Positions 23,286-31,523 of a stretch of DNA of 38,335 bases are shown one piece after another. A program made the position numbers and the translations under genes. The notes under the pieces were generated by a model. That model did not search any database. It saw nothing but the letters and a program-made list of their open reading frames with translations, and was not told where the DNA came from. Source of the DNA: an uncultured Christensenella sp. Its GTDB lineage: Bacteria > Bacillota > Clostridia > Christensenellales > UBA3700. The stretch lies in assembly GCA_910579785.1 (NCBI GenBank), contig CAJTVJ010000016.1, positions 1 through 38,335 on the forward strand. Direction: 5' to 3'. Positions within the stretch are counted from its first letter, which is position 1; every line of letters begins with the position of its first letter.

Positions 23286-23314
23286 TTGCAATTCTCACTT
23301 AATTTGATTATAAT
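23286..23314 (+). promoter_or_regulatory. Promoter giving a leaderless or near-leaderless mRNA
   Basis: TTGCAA (23286-23291) and TATAAT (23309-23314) are exactly 17 bases apart. Transcription should start at about 23321, at or next to the ATG at 23322. There is no ribosome-binding sequence upstream of that ATG. Confidence 0.6.
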
Positions 23315-23321
23315 AAATAAT

Positions 23322-24989
23322 ATGGAAAAGAGTACATTGTTATCGCCCACTCAACTTTGGGCAGATTATGACGCAAACGCAGTAAAACTTAAATCCAATT
23401 TTTTAAAATACGACACCGACAGCAACGGCGCCGTAAGTTTTGAAGCATATCTGAGTTGTGATACTGATACCGACAAAGACACGCCTTTGATATACTGTCA
23501 CGGCAAGATACCCAAAGACAACTTTAAAAATGCCGTGATAATTTATATCAACGGATACAAGGCAACGCAGTTTGAACTGATGACCGATACGTTCGTACCG
23601 CGAGGATACGGCGTAATCACGTTCGACTATATGGGCGTCACTAATAAAAAAGACGCCAAATTCACGATATATCCCAAGTCGCTAAACTTTGCTAATTACG
23701 CATCAAGCGCAGGACATCTCGACAGATATGTCGAAACGCCTAAAAATTCTTGCGTATACGTATGGAGCTGTCTGTGCAGAAACGTCATTACTTTTATAAA
23801 AAATCTGCTGGGAGAAGAGATAAAGATATATCTGCGCTCTACTTTGGAAGGCGGCAACATTCTTTGGCAAGTCGCAGGTATGGATAAAAGAGTTGACGGC
23901 GTCATCGCCTCCAACAATGCAGGCTGGGCAGAGCACAGAGGACTTTTTAGATTTTCAGACAGTCCTGACGAATACGATATAGACGAGAATAAAATCAAGT
24001 GGATAAGCGCGTGCTCTCCGCAGGCATATGCAAAATTCGTGACCTGCCCCGTCCTATACCTATCGGGCACCAATACGGGCTTGACGAGCATCGACAGAGT
24101 GGAAAAGACTCTTGCGCTGACTGTCAACGATTCCAACAACCACGTATGTCTATGTCCCAACTTGACGCAGACGCTCAACACCAGCGCAAAAGCCACTTTG
24201 ACAATGTGGCTGGACAACGTATATTACGGCAGAGAAATGCCCAAATGTCCCAAGCTTACTTTTGACGTGTCGGACGGCAAAGCTGTCGCAAGAATGGAAT
24301 ACGACAGCAACTGGGAGATCGACAAGCTGGTGATAAGTTATGCTTACGACGAGATCAACAGCGAATTCCGTCATTGGAATTCCACAATACTCTCGTCCGC
24401 CAATCCATCTATCGAGATACCCGTACACGACGGCGACAAACGCATATTTGCCTTTTCGTCAGTATATTACAAAGACGGACAGTACTACTCTTCGCTGCCG
24501 TCAATGTTAAATTTGGAGGGAGCAAAGATAGACAAAGTCACCCCTGAGCGGACGCGTATTATATATGAAAGAAAGCGCGGACTCGGCATATGGGCTGTCG
24601 ACAACGTCAAAGGCGAGTATTTTATGCCAGAACTCAAAGCAGGCGCAAACGATATCGTCGGCGTGACTGCGATTAAAGGAAATCTTTCGACGTATTATAT
24701 AAGCGACAAGAACTTTGAGAGAAAAGAAAACAGTATATTCCAATTCGACTGCTATTCGCAGGTGGATCGTACTTTAAAGGTAGAAATGAGCGTTGAGACC
24801 GACGACTTTTCTTATACGTCATACGCCGTCGAGGTCAAACTGCCTAAGGGCGAATGGCAAAAGATTGCTCTGTCGCACGGAGATTTTAAGACGAAAGATC
24901 TGGTATCGCTCAAAGAATGGAATAAGGTCAAAAAACTTTCTTTCCTTGATATCGACAATACACTGATAAACAACATCATATGGATATGA
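23322..24989 (+). CDS. Alpha/beta-hydrolase-like protein, probably without a nucleophile
   Basis: About 555 residues. The first 300 resemble an acyl-esterase type alpha/beta hydrolase: VIIYINGYKA near residue 80, a GYGVITFDYMGV strand-turn near 105, and DGVIASNNAGW and CPVLYLSGTNTG where the late strands are expected. At the nucleophile elbow, where GxSxGG is normal, the sequence is RSTLEGGNILW, so the serine position appears to be leucine. The remaining 250 residues look like two beta-rich domains. No signal peptide. It may be a binding protein or use another residue. The start is set at the ATG at 23322, which fits the leaderless promoter. Its stop overlaps the DUF951 start as ATGA. Family membership is moderate in confidence. 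Confidence 0.6.
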   Translation: MEKSTLLSPTQLWADYDANAVKLKSNFLKYDTDSNGAVSFEAYLSCDTDTDKDTPLIYCHGKIPKDNFKNAVIIYINGYKATQFELMTDTFVPRGYGVITFDYMGVTNKKDAKFTIYPKSLNFANYASSAGHLDRYVETPKNSCVYVWSCLCRNVITFIKNLLGEEIKIYLRSTLEGGNILWQVAGMDKRVDGVIASNNAGWAEHRGLFRFSDSPDEYDIDENKIKWISACSPQAYAKFVTCPVLYLSGTNTGLTSIDRVEKTLALTVNDSNNHVCLCPNLTQTLNTSAKATLTMWLDNVYYGREMPKCPKLTFDVSDGKAVARMEYDSNWEIDKLVISYAYDEINSEFRHWNSTILSSANPSIEIPVHDGDKRIFAFSSVYYKDGQYYSSLPSMLNLEGAKIDKVTPERTRIIYERKRGLGIWAVDNVKGEYFMPELKAGANDIVGVTAIKGNLSTYYISDKNFERKENSIFQFDCYSQVDRTLKVEMSVETDDFSYTSYAVEVKLPKGEWQKIALSHGDFKTKDLVSLKEWNKVKKLSFLDIDNTLINNIIWI

Positions 24990-25183
24990 CGATGATAAAG
25001 CTTAGCGAACTCAATGAAAACGATAAAATAATCACCAAAAAAAATCATCCTTGCGGCAACAACGTCTGGGTGATTTTGAAAAAAGGCGTCGACTTCAAGT
25101 TGCAGTGTGAAAAGTGCAGACACACCGTCGTAATACCGTCGGAAACTTTAAAAAAATCTATCAAATCTGTGATAAAGGAATGA
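24986..25183 (+). CDS. DUF951 family small protein
   Basis: About 65 residues, the usual size of DUF951. The family pattern is clear: KKNHPCGNNVWVILKKGVDF, then LQCEKCRHTVVIP, with three cysteines suggesting a metal site or nucleic-acid-binding fold. Function is not established; in many Bacillota it is encoded near translation-associated genes. The ATG at 24986 overlaps the previous stop as ATGA, implying translational coupling; ATG codons at 24980 and 24992 are also in frame. One base separates its stop from the signal peptidase start. Confidence 0.85.
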   Translation: MTMIKLSELNENDKIITKKNHPCGNNVWVILKKGVDFKLQCEKCRHTVVIPSETLKKSIKSVIKE

Positions 25184-25184
25184 T

Positions 25185-25760
25185 ATGGAAGACAAGATAC
25201 AACCGCAGGTAGAAAAGTATTCTCATATTGAAAATTCAAAAAAACAAAACCGACTCAAAGCGTTCAACGCATTTTTGCTAGTCATAATAGTTTTGCTTGC
25301 CGTTGCGCTAGTTATTTTCACAACGCTGCTTACGACGATAACTGTGGACGGCAAAAGTATGTTCCCCACTCTTGTCGACGGCGACAGACTTATTCTTTTG
25401 AAAAGAGGATACAAGTTGGAGCGGGGCGATTTGATAGTGTTCAACCGACAGGGGCGCAACAACGTCAAACGCATCATAGGCTTGGAGGGCGACGTGATAA
25501 AATTCGATAAAGAAAATATGGTCTGGATCATCAACGACGAGCCGTACGTAGAAGAATACGTCGAAGGCGGTTACAGCGACAACTATTTTATCTCTTCCCC
25601 GTCGCAGTTATTTGACGAAGGCGTCACGATAGGTCCTGGTCAGCTCTTTGTGCTGGGCGACAACCGCAACATATCCGACGGCAAAGTGTCCATCGACTCG
25701 CATATATACGGCGCTTTGGATGAAGCTACGATAATTGGAAAAGTTATAAAAATATATTGA
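25185..25760 (+). CDS. lepB: Type I signal peptidase
   Basis: 191 residues, typical of Gram-positive signal peptidase I. It has a cytoplasmic N-terminus of about 27 residues, one membrane anchor (about 28-52) and an external catalytic domain that removes signal peptides from secreted proteins. Catalytic Ser58 is in GKSMFPTL and the general-base Lys95 in VKRIIGL. The conserved GDNRNISDGK box is near 165. Overlapping or adjacent genes on both sides show it is in the middle of an operon. It could process the giant surface protein if that has a cleavable signal (inference). Confidence 0.93.
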   Translation: MEDKIQPQVEKYSHIENSKKQNRLKAFNAFLLVIIVLLAVALVIFTTLLTTITVDGKSMFPTLVDGDRLILLKRGYKLERGDLIVFNRQGRNNVKRIIGLEGDVIKFDKENMVWIINDEPYVEEYVEGGYSDNYFISSPSQLFDEGVTIGPGQLFVLGDNRNISDGKVSIDSHIYGALDEATIIGKVIKIY

Positions 25761-25779
25761 AGTACTTAAAGGAGACAAA

Positions 25780-26070
25780 ATGAAAGCAATAGTTTCGGTA
25801 ATAGGCAAAGATAAAAAAGGCATTATCGCAAAAGTGTCAAACGCGCTCTATGAGATGAGTATCAACATAGAAGATATATCTCAGACGATAATGCAGGACT
25901 ATTTCACGATGATAATGGCGGTAGATATCGCCGAATGTCCTCTCAAATTCGACGCGATAGCAAAACAGCTGAGCATACTCGGCAATGAAAACCGTTTGGA
26001 GATACACATTCAACTGCAAAGTATATTTGACAGTATGCACAAAATAGACACAGGCAAAAAGGAAATTTGA
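25780..26070 (+). CDS. ACT-domain protein, UPF0237 family
   Basis: 96 residues consisting of one ACT domain: MKAIVSVIGKDKKGIIAKVS at the start, then NIEDISQTIMQDYFTMIMAV. ACT domains bind small ligands, often amino acids, so a regulatory role for the neighbouring UPF0210 protein is likely; these two families are regularly found side by side in Bacillota. The AAAGGAG site precedes the ATG by 7 bases. The next gene starts 2 bases after its stop. Confidence 0.9.
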   Translation: MKAIVSVIGKDKKGIIAKVSNALYEMSINIEDISQTIMQDYFTMIMAVDIAECPLKFDAIAKQLSILGNENRLEIHIQLQSIFDSMHKIDTGKKEI

Positions 26071-26072
26071 CG

Positions 26073-27422
26073 ATGTATTCCAGCAATGAGATTATAGAAA
26101 CGATAAATATGATTTCCCAACAACACCTCGACGTGAGGACTATCACGTTGGGAATTTCGCTGTTCGACTGTATCACAGACAGCAAGCAGCGTACTTGCGA
26201 TAAGATATACGATAAGATAATGTCGAAGGCAAAAAATCTTGTCAAGATAGGCAACGATATATCAAGCGAACTTGGCGTGCCTATCGTCAACAAGCGTATA
26301 TCTATCACTCCGGTAAGTTTGATATCCGCGGCAAGCAAGGGACATTTGGAGATTATTCGCACCCTTGATAAAATAGCCGACGAGACGGGAGTCGACTTCC
26401 TTGGCGGCTACTCCGCTCTCGTACATAAGGCAATGACGCCGTATGAAAAAGAATTTTTGCTCTCAATCCCCGAAGCTCTGTCGACGACAAATAAGATATG
26501 TTCTTCCGTCAACGTAGCTACTTCCAAGGCGGGAATAAATATGGACGCCGTCGCGCTGATGGGCAAAATAGTCAAAGAGTGCGCGTATCTGACGAGGGAT
26601 AAAGACAGCCTTGCCTGCGCTAAACTTGTGGTATTTGCCAACGCAGTCGAGGACAACCCCTTTATGGCAGGCGCATTCCTCGGCGCAGGAGAGGACGACA
26701 CTGTCGTCAACGTCGGCGTATCAGGTCCCGGCGTAGTAAAAACCGCGCTGGAAAAATGCCACGGCGATTTGACAGAAGTCGCTGAATGTATTAAGCAGAC
26801 GGCATTCAAAATCACAAGAGTGGGACAGCTTGTCGCAAAAGAAGCCAGCAAGAGACTTGACGCGAGCTTTGGCATCGTCGACCTGTCTTTGGCTCCAACG
26901 CCTGTGATAGGAGATTCCGTCGCGCATATTCTCGAAGAGATAGGTCTAGAAAGCGTAGGCGCATACGGCACTACGGCTTGCCTTGCAATGCTCAACGACG
27001 CAGTAAAGAAAGGCGGCATAATGGCATGCTCCAATGTAGGCGGACTGTCAGGCGCATTCATACCGGTATCGGAAGACGCAGGCATGATAAAGGCAACCGA
27101 GATAGGCGCGCTCAATCTGGAAAAACTTGAAGCAATGACGGCGGTTTGCTCCGTCGGTCTTGATATGATAGCAATACCCGGCGACACTACGGCGGACGTG
27201 ATATCCGGCATTATTGCCGACGAAATAGCAATAGGCGTGGTCAACACCAAGACCACAGCGGTAAGAGTGATACCCGTGTATGGCAAAAAGGCGGGAGACA
27301 CCGCAGAATTCGGAGGACTGCTCGGCAGAGCGCCAATCATGAATATCAACAAATACTCCCCTGCAAAATTCATTGGCAGAGGCGGAAGAATACCTGCGCC
27401 GCTGCACAGCAATAAGAACTGA
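26073..27422 (+). CDS. UPF0210 / DUF711 family protein
   Basis: 449 residues, the normal size for UPF0210. The family is related in fold to glycyl-radical enzymes but has no assigned reaction. Typical features are the opening NEIIETINMISQQHLDVRTI, glycine-rich loops (GVSGPGVVKTAL near 225) and the C-terminal GRAPIMNINKYSP followed by FIGRGGRIPAP. Paired with the preceding ACT protein, probably as enzyme and ligand sensor. The start is at the ATG at 26073, with AAGGA about 10 bases upstream, rather than the TTG at 26067 that overlaps the previous stop. rlmB follows after one base. Confidence 0.9.
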   Translation: MYSSNEIIETINMISQQHLDVRTITLGISLFDCITDSKQRTCDKIYDKIMSKAKNLVKIGNDISSELGVPIVNKRISITPVSLISAASKGHLEIIRTLDKIADETGVDFLGGYSALVHKAMTPYEKEFLLSIPEALSTTNKICSSVNVATSKAGINMDAVALMGKIVKECAYLTRDKDSLACAKLVVFANAVEDNPFMAGAFLGAGEDDTVVNVGVSGPGVVKTALEKCHGDLTEVAECIKQTAFKITRVGQLVAKEASKRLDASFGIVDLSLAPTPVIGDSVAHILEEIGLESVGAYGTTACLAMLNDAVKKGGIMACSNVGGLSGAFIPVSEDAGMIKATEIGALNLEKLEAMTAVCSVGLDMIAIPGDTTADVISGIIADEIAIGVVNTKTTAVRVIPVYGKKAGDTAEFGGLLGRAPIMNINKYSPAKFIGRGGRIPAPLHSNKN

Positions 27423-27423
27423 T

Positions 27424-28140
27424 ATGAACATCGAAGGAAAAAACCCCGTCAAAGAAGCTCTTGATTCACACGTCAAGATTTCTAAAATATGTATCTCAAA
27501 GACTGCTCACGACTTGCAGCCTATCGTAGATATTGCCAAGAAAAAACGCATAAGAATTGATTTCGCCGACAAGTCCCAACTTGACAGAATAAGCCAAAGC
27601 GGTCGGCACCAAGGCGTAATTGCTATCGCCAGCGACTTTGAGTATTGCGAGGTCGACGACATACTGCGCTATGCCAAGAATAAGGGCGAAAAACTTTTTA
27701 TGCTGATACTCGATGGCATTGAGGACCCCCATAATCTTGGCAGCATAATAAGAGTTGCAGAATGCGCAGGCGCGCACGGCATTGTGATTCCGTCGCGGCG
27801 AAGCGTGGGTGTCAATGCGACGGTATTGCGTACTTCCGCAGGCGCGGCAAACCATATGAAGATTGCCAGCGTAAACAACGTCAACGATACTATACGTATG
27901 CTCAAAGACAACTTTATCAACGTCTATTGCGCTGATATGCAAGGTATGCAGCTGTATGATACCCACCTAAAAGAAGACGTCGCTATCGTGATAGGCGGCG
28001 AAGGGTCGGGAGTAAAACAACTGACGTCAAAGTTGTGCGACAGCGCCATTTCCATACCTCAATTCGGCAAAGTCAACTCACTCAACGCGTCGGTTGCTTG
28101 CGGTATAATATGCTATGAAGTAGTAAGACAGCGTAGATAA
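27424..28140 (+). CDS. rlmB: 23S rRNA (guanosine-2'-O-)methyltransferase
   Basis: 238 residues of the SpoU/TrmH family. The N-terminal substrate-binding domain begins MNIEGKNPVKEAL. The knotted methyltransferase domain has the three SPOUT motifs: DGIEDPHNLGSIIR (about 98-111), VIGGEGSGV (about 195-203) and SIPQFGKVNSLNASVA (about 214-229), with the conserved Asn of LNAS. It modifies a guanosine in 23S rRNA using S-adenosylmethionine. The ATG at 27424 is two bases after the upstream stop; the longer frame into UPF0210 has no ribosome site. Elsewhere in Clostridia rlmB usually sits between thyX/mrnC and sigH on one strand. Here those genes lie 1.5 kb away on the opposite strand. Confidence 0.93.
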   Translation: MNIEGKNPVKEALDSHVKISKICISKTAHDLQPIVDIAKKKRIRIDFADKSQLDRISQSGRHQGVIAIASDFEYCEVDDILRYAKNKGEKLFMLILDGIEDPHNLGSIIRVAECAGAHGIVIPSRRSVGVNATVLRTSAGAANHMKIASVNNVNDTIRMLKDNFINVYCADMQGMQLYDTHLKEDVAIVIGGEGSGVKQLTSKLCDSAISIPQFGKVNSLNASVACGIICYEVVRQRR

Positions 28141-28159
28141 AGAAAGTTGTATATCTTAC

Positions 28160-28190
28160 AGCAGGACAGAGAAAACTGCCCTGCTTTTTT
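28160..28190 (+). terminator. Terminator of the 23.3-28.1 kb operon
   Basis: AGCAGGACAG-AGAAAA-CTGCCCTGCT (one mismatch) followed by a T run. Confidence 0.8.
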
Positions 28191-28200
28191 AATTGAATAA

Positions 28201-28625
28201 ACGGATGAGATTTCTCCACTCCGCTTCTGTCGAAGTGACCCAATTTTACTTACAACAATTCAAACATTGATTATTCTCTCAATACCACATATCCCCTACA
28301 ACTGTCACCAATATTAAGGTAATGTCATTTCGACCGAAGTGTAACGGAGTGGAGAAATCTCAACAAGTTAAATAAAAGGATTAGACCTCTCCGCGTAGGG
28401 CGTAAGGAGCGAAAGCGACGGAATAGCGAGCCAGCGGCAGCGTCTTGGGCGAGCGTCGGTGACGATTATATCAGACAATCACAAGGATGAGATTTCTCCG
28501 CTCCGTTGCACTACGGTCGAAATGACCAAATTTGGCTTGTAGTAAACATAAATTGGGTCACTTCGACTGAAACGTAGTGGAATGGAGAAGTCTAATCCGC
28601 TTAATAATTCAACTTGTTGAAGTCC
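28201..28625. repeat. Palindromic repeat block C
   Basis: The longest mixed array. Right arm (28204-28239), linker with CATATCCCCTACA (28240-28322), left arm (28324-28363), right-arm start plus GC-rich module (28381-28466), full right arm GAGATTTCTCCGCTCCGTTG...GGTCGAAATGACC (28490-28527), short spacer, then left arm GGTCACTTCGACTG...GAGAAGTCTAATCC (28556-28598). Arm pairs can fold in several alternative ways. Nothing coding is seen; 28626-28700 holds no recognisable feature. Confidence 0.75.
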
Positions 28626-28702
28626 CAAATTTTCCCCCTTTAAAGCTCCCCGCCTCCAACATAAAAATCAAATCTATTTTTTCAACTATTGCCATACTCT
28701 TT

Positions 28703-28734
28703 TTGTTGACTTTATCAGAGTAAACAACTAAAAT
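28703..28734 (+). promoter_or_regulatory. pnuC-like gene promoter with overlapping operator-like dyad
   Basis: TTGACT (28706-28711) and TAAAAT (28729-28734) are 17 bases apart. A 9-7-9 dyad, TTGTTGACT and AGTAAACAA (one mismatch; 28703-28711, 28719-28727), covers the -35 box and spacer, as expected for a repressor. An NAD-responsive regulator such as NiaR or NrtR is possible given the gene, but I do not recognise its motif. Confidence 0.6.
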
Positions 28735-28800
28735 ATATAGGTCATAGCAAAGTAAAGAGAAAATATTCAGCAAAATAGCGTTGCTGAAATCGAGGAAAAA

Positions 28801-29511
28801 GTGGTAAAAAAAATATTTGGAAAATGGAACGCTGTCGAATTGGCTTTATATTTAACGGGGCTTGCGATAATAGTGGCAATGTCCATAATTTTCAAGGCGT
28901 CATGGATGTCTGCGGTCACAGGTATCTTTGGACTTTCTTGCGTATTATTCGCCGCAAAAGGCAAGATAATAGGCATAGCGTTTACTTGGGTAATGATAGT
29001 ATTTTACAGCATACTCTCCTATAAAAATAAATATTACGGCGAAGTATTTGTCAACGTCTGTCTTATGTTCCCTATGACGATAATTCAACTCGTCGCTTGG
29101 CTCAAAAACCTAGGCAAGGACTACGTCGTCAAAGTCAACTCTATCACAAAGAAAGAAATTATCATTGTCTGCTGCGTTGCACTCGCCGCATTCGTCGCAT
29201 TTTATTTTATACTCGGCGCACTGGGTACTTCTCAACTTATATTCAGCACTATTTCTATCGTGACCAGCATACTTGCGACGTACTTCCAATCAAGGAGAAG
29301 CAAGTACGGCTTCTTGGCATTCTTAGTAAACGACGCAGTATTGTGCGTACTTTGGCTTCTTGCAACTCTTGACGATATACAGAATATTGCAATGCTCACC
29401 GCCGTCGCGATGTACGTGATAAGCGATATATACGGCTTTATCAGTTGGGGCGTGATGCAAAGACGCCAGCAAAAAGAAAGCTCGCCTGTGATCACGACGT
29501 CATCCGACTAA
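28801..29511 (+). CDS. pnuC: PnuC-type nicotinamide riboside transporter
   Basis: 236 residues with about seven membrane spans, the PnuC layout. Family-like segments are the opening amphipathic stretch, WMSAVTGIFGLSCVLFAAKG near 36-55, YYGEVFVNVCLMFPM and QLVAWLKNL near 77-102, and a C-terminal FLVNDAVLCVLWLLA followed by ISDIYGFISW. PnuC proteins bring in nicotinamide riboside, or related vitamins such as thiamin or riboflavin, by facilitated diffusion. The substrate here is not certain. The GTG start has GAGGA upstream. A single-gene unit with its own promoter and putative operator. A role in NAD salvage would complement the NAD synthetase at the window start. Confidence 0.8.
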   Translation: MVKKIFGKWNAVELALYLTGLAIIVAMSIIFKASWMSAVTGIFGLSCVLFAAKGKIIGIAFTWVMIVFYSILSYKNKYYGEVFVNVCLMFPMTIIQLVAWLKNLGKDYVVKVNSITKKEIIIVCCVALAAFVAFYFILGALGTSQLIFSTISIVTSILATYFQSRRSKYGFLAFLVNDAVLCVLWLLATLDDIQNIAMLTAVAMYVISDIYGFISWGVMQRRQQKESSPVITTSSD

Positions 29512-29595
29512 TTATTATTGATTTTTCAATACTAGAAAAGTTTTAAAGAAAAATTATATTTACAAAAATTTATCTATAAGAAAATATATATTAAA

Positions 29596-30183
29596 TCAAT
29601 CGCTGTTGGGTAAATTTGCTTTAATTTTTTTACGTATCCTTTGCAAAGTATTGTCAACGTACTTTGTATTCTTTCCCAAAGCCTGCGCAATTTGCATATA
29701 ACTTGCGCCTTTATAATACATATCGAATATTACTTGCTCGCACTCCGACAGCGACGTAGATATCACGTTTTTTATCGTATCGGTCTCTTCTGTGCGTATT
29801 GCTATCTCCTCAGGAGTCATCATACCGCCGTCGGTATCCTCCATTGCGCTTATAGGCACGCTTTCACTGAGCACCTTATTTTTCAATCTCGTCCCCTTGC
29901 GAATGCAATCCAAAATCCTGTTCTTAATACACTCGTGCGCATAGGTAATGAAAGATATACCGCCGTCTAACTTATAGGTGACTATCGCGTTAAAGAGACC
30001 GATCATACCCTCTTGGACGATATCGTCTCTATCCACACCTTTGAGAAAATAGGCGCGAGATATGGAATTGACAAGTCCCTTATATCTCTCCATAAGTTCC
30101 TCGACTGCGCGCTCTTCGCCCTCTCGGTATTCTCTTATCAGTTGTATATCGTCTTTCATTTCCCCTACATCACCGCTGCACAT
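29596..30183 (-). CDS. sigH: SigH-like sigma-70 family factor
   Basis: 195 residues. It has sigma region 2 (RDDIVQEGMIGLFNAIVTY, about 51-69, then ISFITYAHECIKNRILDCIR) and a region 4 helix-turn-helix at the C-terminus (SECEQVIFDMYYKGASYMQI, then NTKYVDNTLQRIRKKI). Length and the lack of regions 1 and 3 match SigH/Spo0H, which directs transition-phase, competence or sporulation genes in Bacillota. Which programme it serves here is unknown. It follows thyX on the same strand with a 71-base gap, matching the thyX-sigH order of many Clostridia. An alternative ATG lies at residue 9 with GGGGAA just before it. No terminator was seen after it. Confidence 0.85.
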   Translation of the reverse strand: MCSGDVGEMKDDIQLIREYREGEERAVEELMERYKGLVNSISRAYFLKGVDRDDIVQEGMIGLFNAIVTYKLDGGISFITYAHECIKNRILDCIRKGTRLKNKVLSESVPISAMEDTDGGMMTPEEIAIRTEETDTIKNVISTSLSECEQVIFDMYYKGASYMQIAQALGKNTKYVDNTLQRIRKKIKANLPNSD

Positions 30184-30254
30184 CTCGCACTCAATTTTAT
30201 CTTAATATGCCGATACCGTCATACATTGATAAGCCTTAACTAAGTTGACAGATA

Positions 30255-31010
30255 TTATGCCTTTGTTTTGACTTTTTCAAGCAAAGCTCTCTGCTTAGCT
30301 CTCACTTCGACTGCTTTGCCGCAAGTCATTTTGCCCTCGCTGCAAGCTCCGCCCACGCATGACGCGCCGCAATTTCCAAACACGCTGGGTGCGACTTCAA
30401 GCACAAGCTCCAACATCTGCCAAGCTACTTCCCTAATCTCCCACTGAGCTCTGTTGCAGCATCTCAAATTAAAAAAGTTCATAAGCGAACGGGCATTCAT
30501 GGTCACTATCATCTTGGTCTCCGCCGCATTGGGAAGCACAAAACGCGCGTCCTCATTTGACTTTTCGCATGCGCCGCCGAGCGCGCTCTGCCACTCTGTA
30601 TACCATTCGTGCATTGCAGCCATTTGCTCTTTGAATTTATTTACCGCGTCCTCGCCAAGCGCCTCAATCGCCTCGGGTATGACGTAATTAAAGGTATCGC
30701 CGCTCTTATTTGCCGCCACGTATCTCTGAGATTTTACGCTAAACGACGCGATTCTATGTCTCGTTATCTGCGCCAGCAAACTGCGCGATACGCCCTCGAT
30801 ACCAAAAGTAAAACTTGCATGTTCAAAAGGAGAAGCATGTCCGAAAGAGCGCAATCTCTCAATAAATTTTTGTACGTCGCTCTTATCCAATCCTTCCTGC
30901 AAATTCTCTATCGTCGCGTCGCTGTAACAAAGCTTTGCGGCAAGCGCGATAGTCCTCTCAGGATTTGGCGTATATTCAAGCAGCTTTACGCTTGGTTTGA
31001 CTTGTGGCAT
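30255..31010 (-). CDS. thyX: Flavin-dependent thymidylate synthase
   Basis: 251 residues. ThyX makes dTMP from dUMP using FAD, NADPH and methylenetetrahydrofolate. The family motif RHRxxSxxxxSxR is present at 84-96 (RHRIASFSVKSQR), and NARSLMNFFNLRCCNRAQWE near 172-191 matches the conserved nucleotide-binding region. The C-terminus carries a cysteine cluster (CGASCVGGAC, then TCG), seen in several clostridial ThyX proteins and possibly a metal site. It has its own promoter and a GGAGGA ribosome site. It stands between mrnC and sigH, in keeping with the conserved clostridial neighbourhood. Confidence 0.95.
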   Translation of the reverse strand: MPQVKPSVKLLEYTPNPERTIALAAKLCYSDATIENLQEGLDKSDVQKFIERLRSFGHASPFEHASFTFGIEGVSRSLLAQITRHRIASFSVKSQRYVAANKSGDTFNYVIPEAIEALGEDAVNKFKEQMAAMHEWYTEWQSALGGACEKSNEDARFVLPNAAETKMIVTMNARSLMNFFNLRCCNRAQWEIREVAWQMLELVLEVAPSVFGNCGASCVGGACSEGKMTCGKAVEVRAKQRALLEKVKTKA

Positions 31011-31046
31011 AGTGCTTCCTCCAATGTATAAATTCTTTTCCTAAAT

Positions 31047-31075
31047 ATTTTACTTTACGACGCGGCATTTGTCAA
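31047..31075 (-). promoter_or_regulatory. thyX promoter
   Basis: TTGACA (31075-31070) and TAAAAT (31052-31047), 17 bases apart on the minus strand; the leader is about 30 bases. Confidence 0.75.
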
Positions 31076-31115
31076 TCGCTGTGCCGACTCTCGGCAAATT
31101 TGATATCTGCGACGT

Positions 31116-31523
31116 CTAATCGTTCTTATATGAGACAGACAAAAGATATTGCAATCTATCATGCTGTGCCGTCAGATAGAGATAACCCACCAAAGCTTCA
31201 AAGCCTGTGGCTGTCTTATAGTCCAGCACCGTGGCATTCTTAGCAAATGAATGCGGATGCGAATTGCGGCCTCTGCGGAAAATATCTCCCTCTTCCTCCG
31301 TCAACAAGCCCTCGATGGCAGACATACTCTCGGCTTGCGCAGTCGCGCTCACCCGACGTATCACCGCCTTATGAAGTTTGTCCGTCTTGCCCGTCGTCTT
31401 AGACATCTCGACGAGCCTCACGTAAAGCGTATGCACGCCGTCGCCCACATAAGCAAGCACGAGAGGACTAAGCTCTCGCGCCTGTTTTATTGTCATAGGT
31501 TGGTTGTTTAACGGAAGGCTCAT
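31116..31523 (-). CDS. mrnC: Mini-ribonuclease III
   Basis: 135 residues, the standard size of this RNase III-like nuclease, which lacks a double-stranded-RNA-binding domain and matures 23S rRNA. The catalytic signature LAYVGDGVH carries Asp28. HPHSFAKNATVLDYKTATGF leads into the second acidic motif FEALVGYLYL. Its ATG overlaps the stop of the upstream class II aldolase gene as TAATG, and it lacks a good ribosome site, so translation must be largely coupled to that sugar gene. In related genomes mrnC normally follows cysS. Confidence 0.93.
   Translation of the reverse strand: MSLPLNNQPMTIKQARELSPLVLAYVGDGVHTLYVRLVEMSKTTGKTDKLHKAVIRRVSATAQAESMSAIEGLLTEEEGDIFRRGRNSHPHSFAKNATVLDYKTATGFEALVGYLYLTAQHDRLQYLLSVSYKND

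Noticed and set aside
26408..27412. A 334-codon open frame on the minus strand
   Set aside because: It lies wholly opposite the clear UPF0210 gene, has no ribosome site, and its translation is a serine/alanine/proline-rich mirror of the sense gene.
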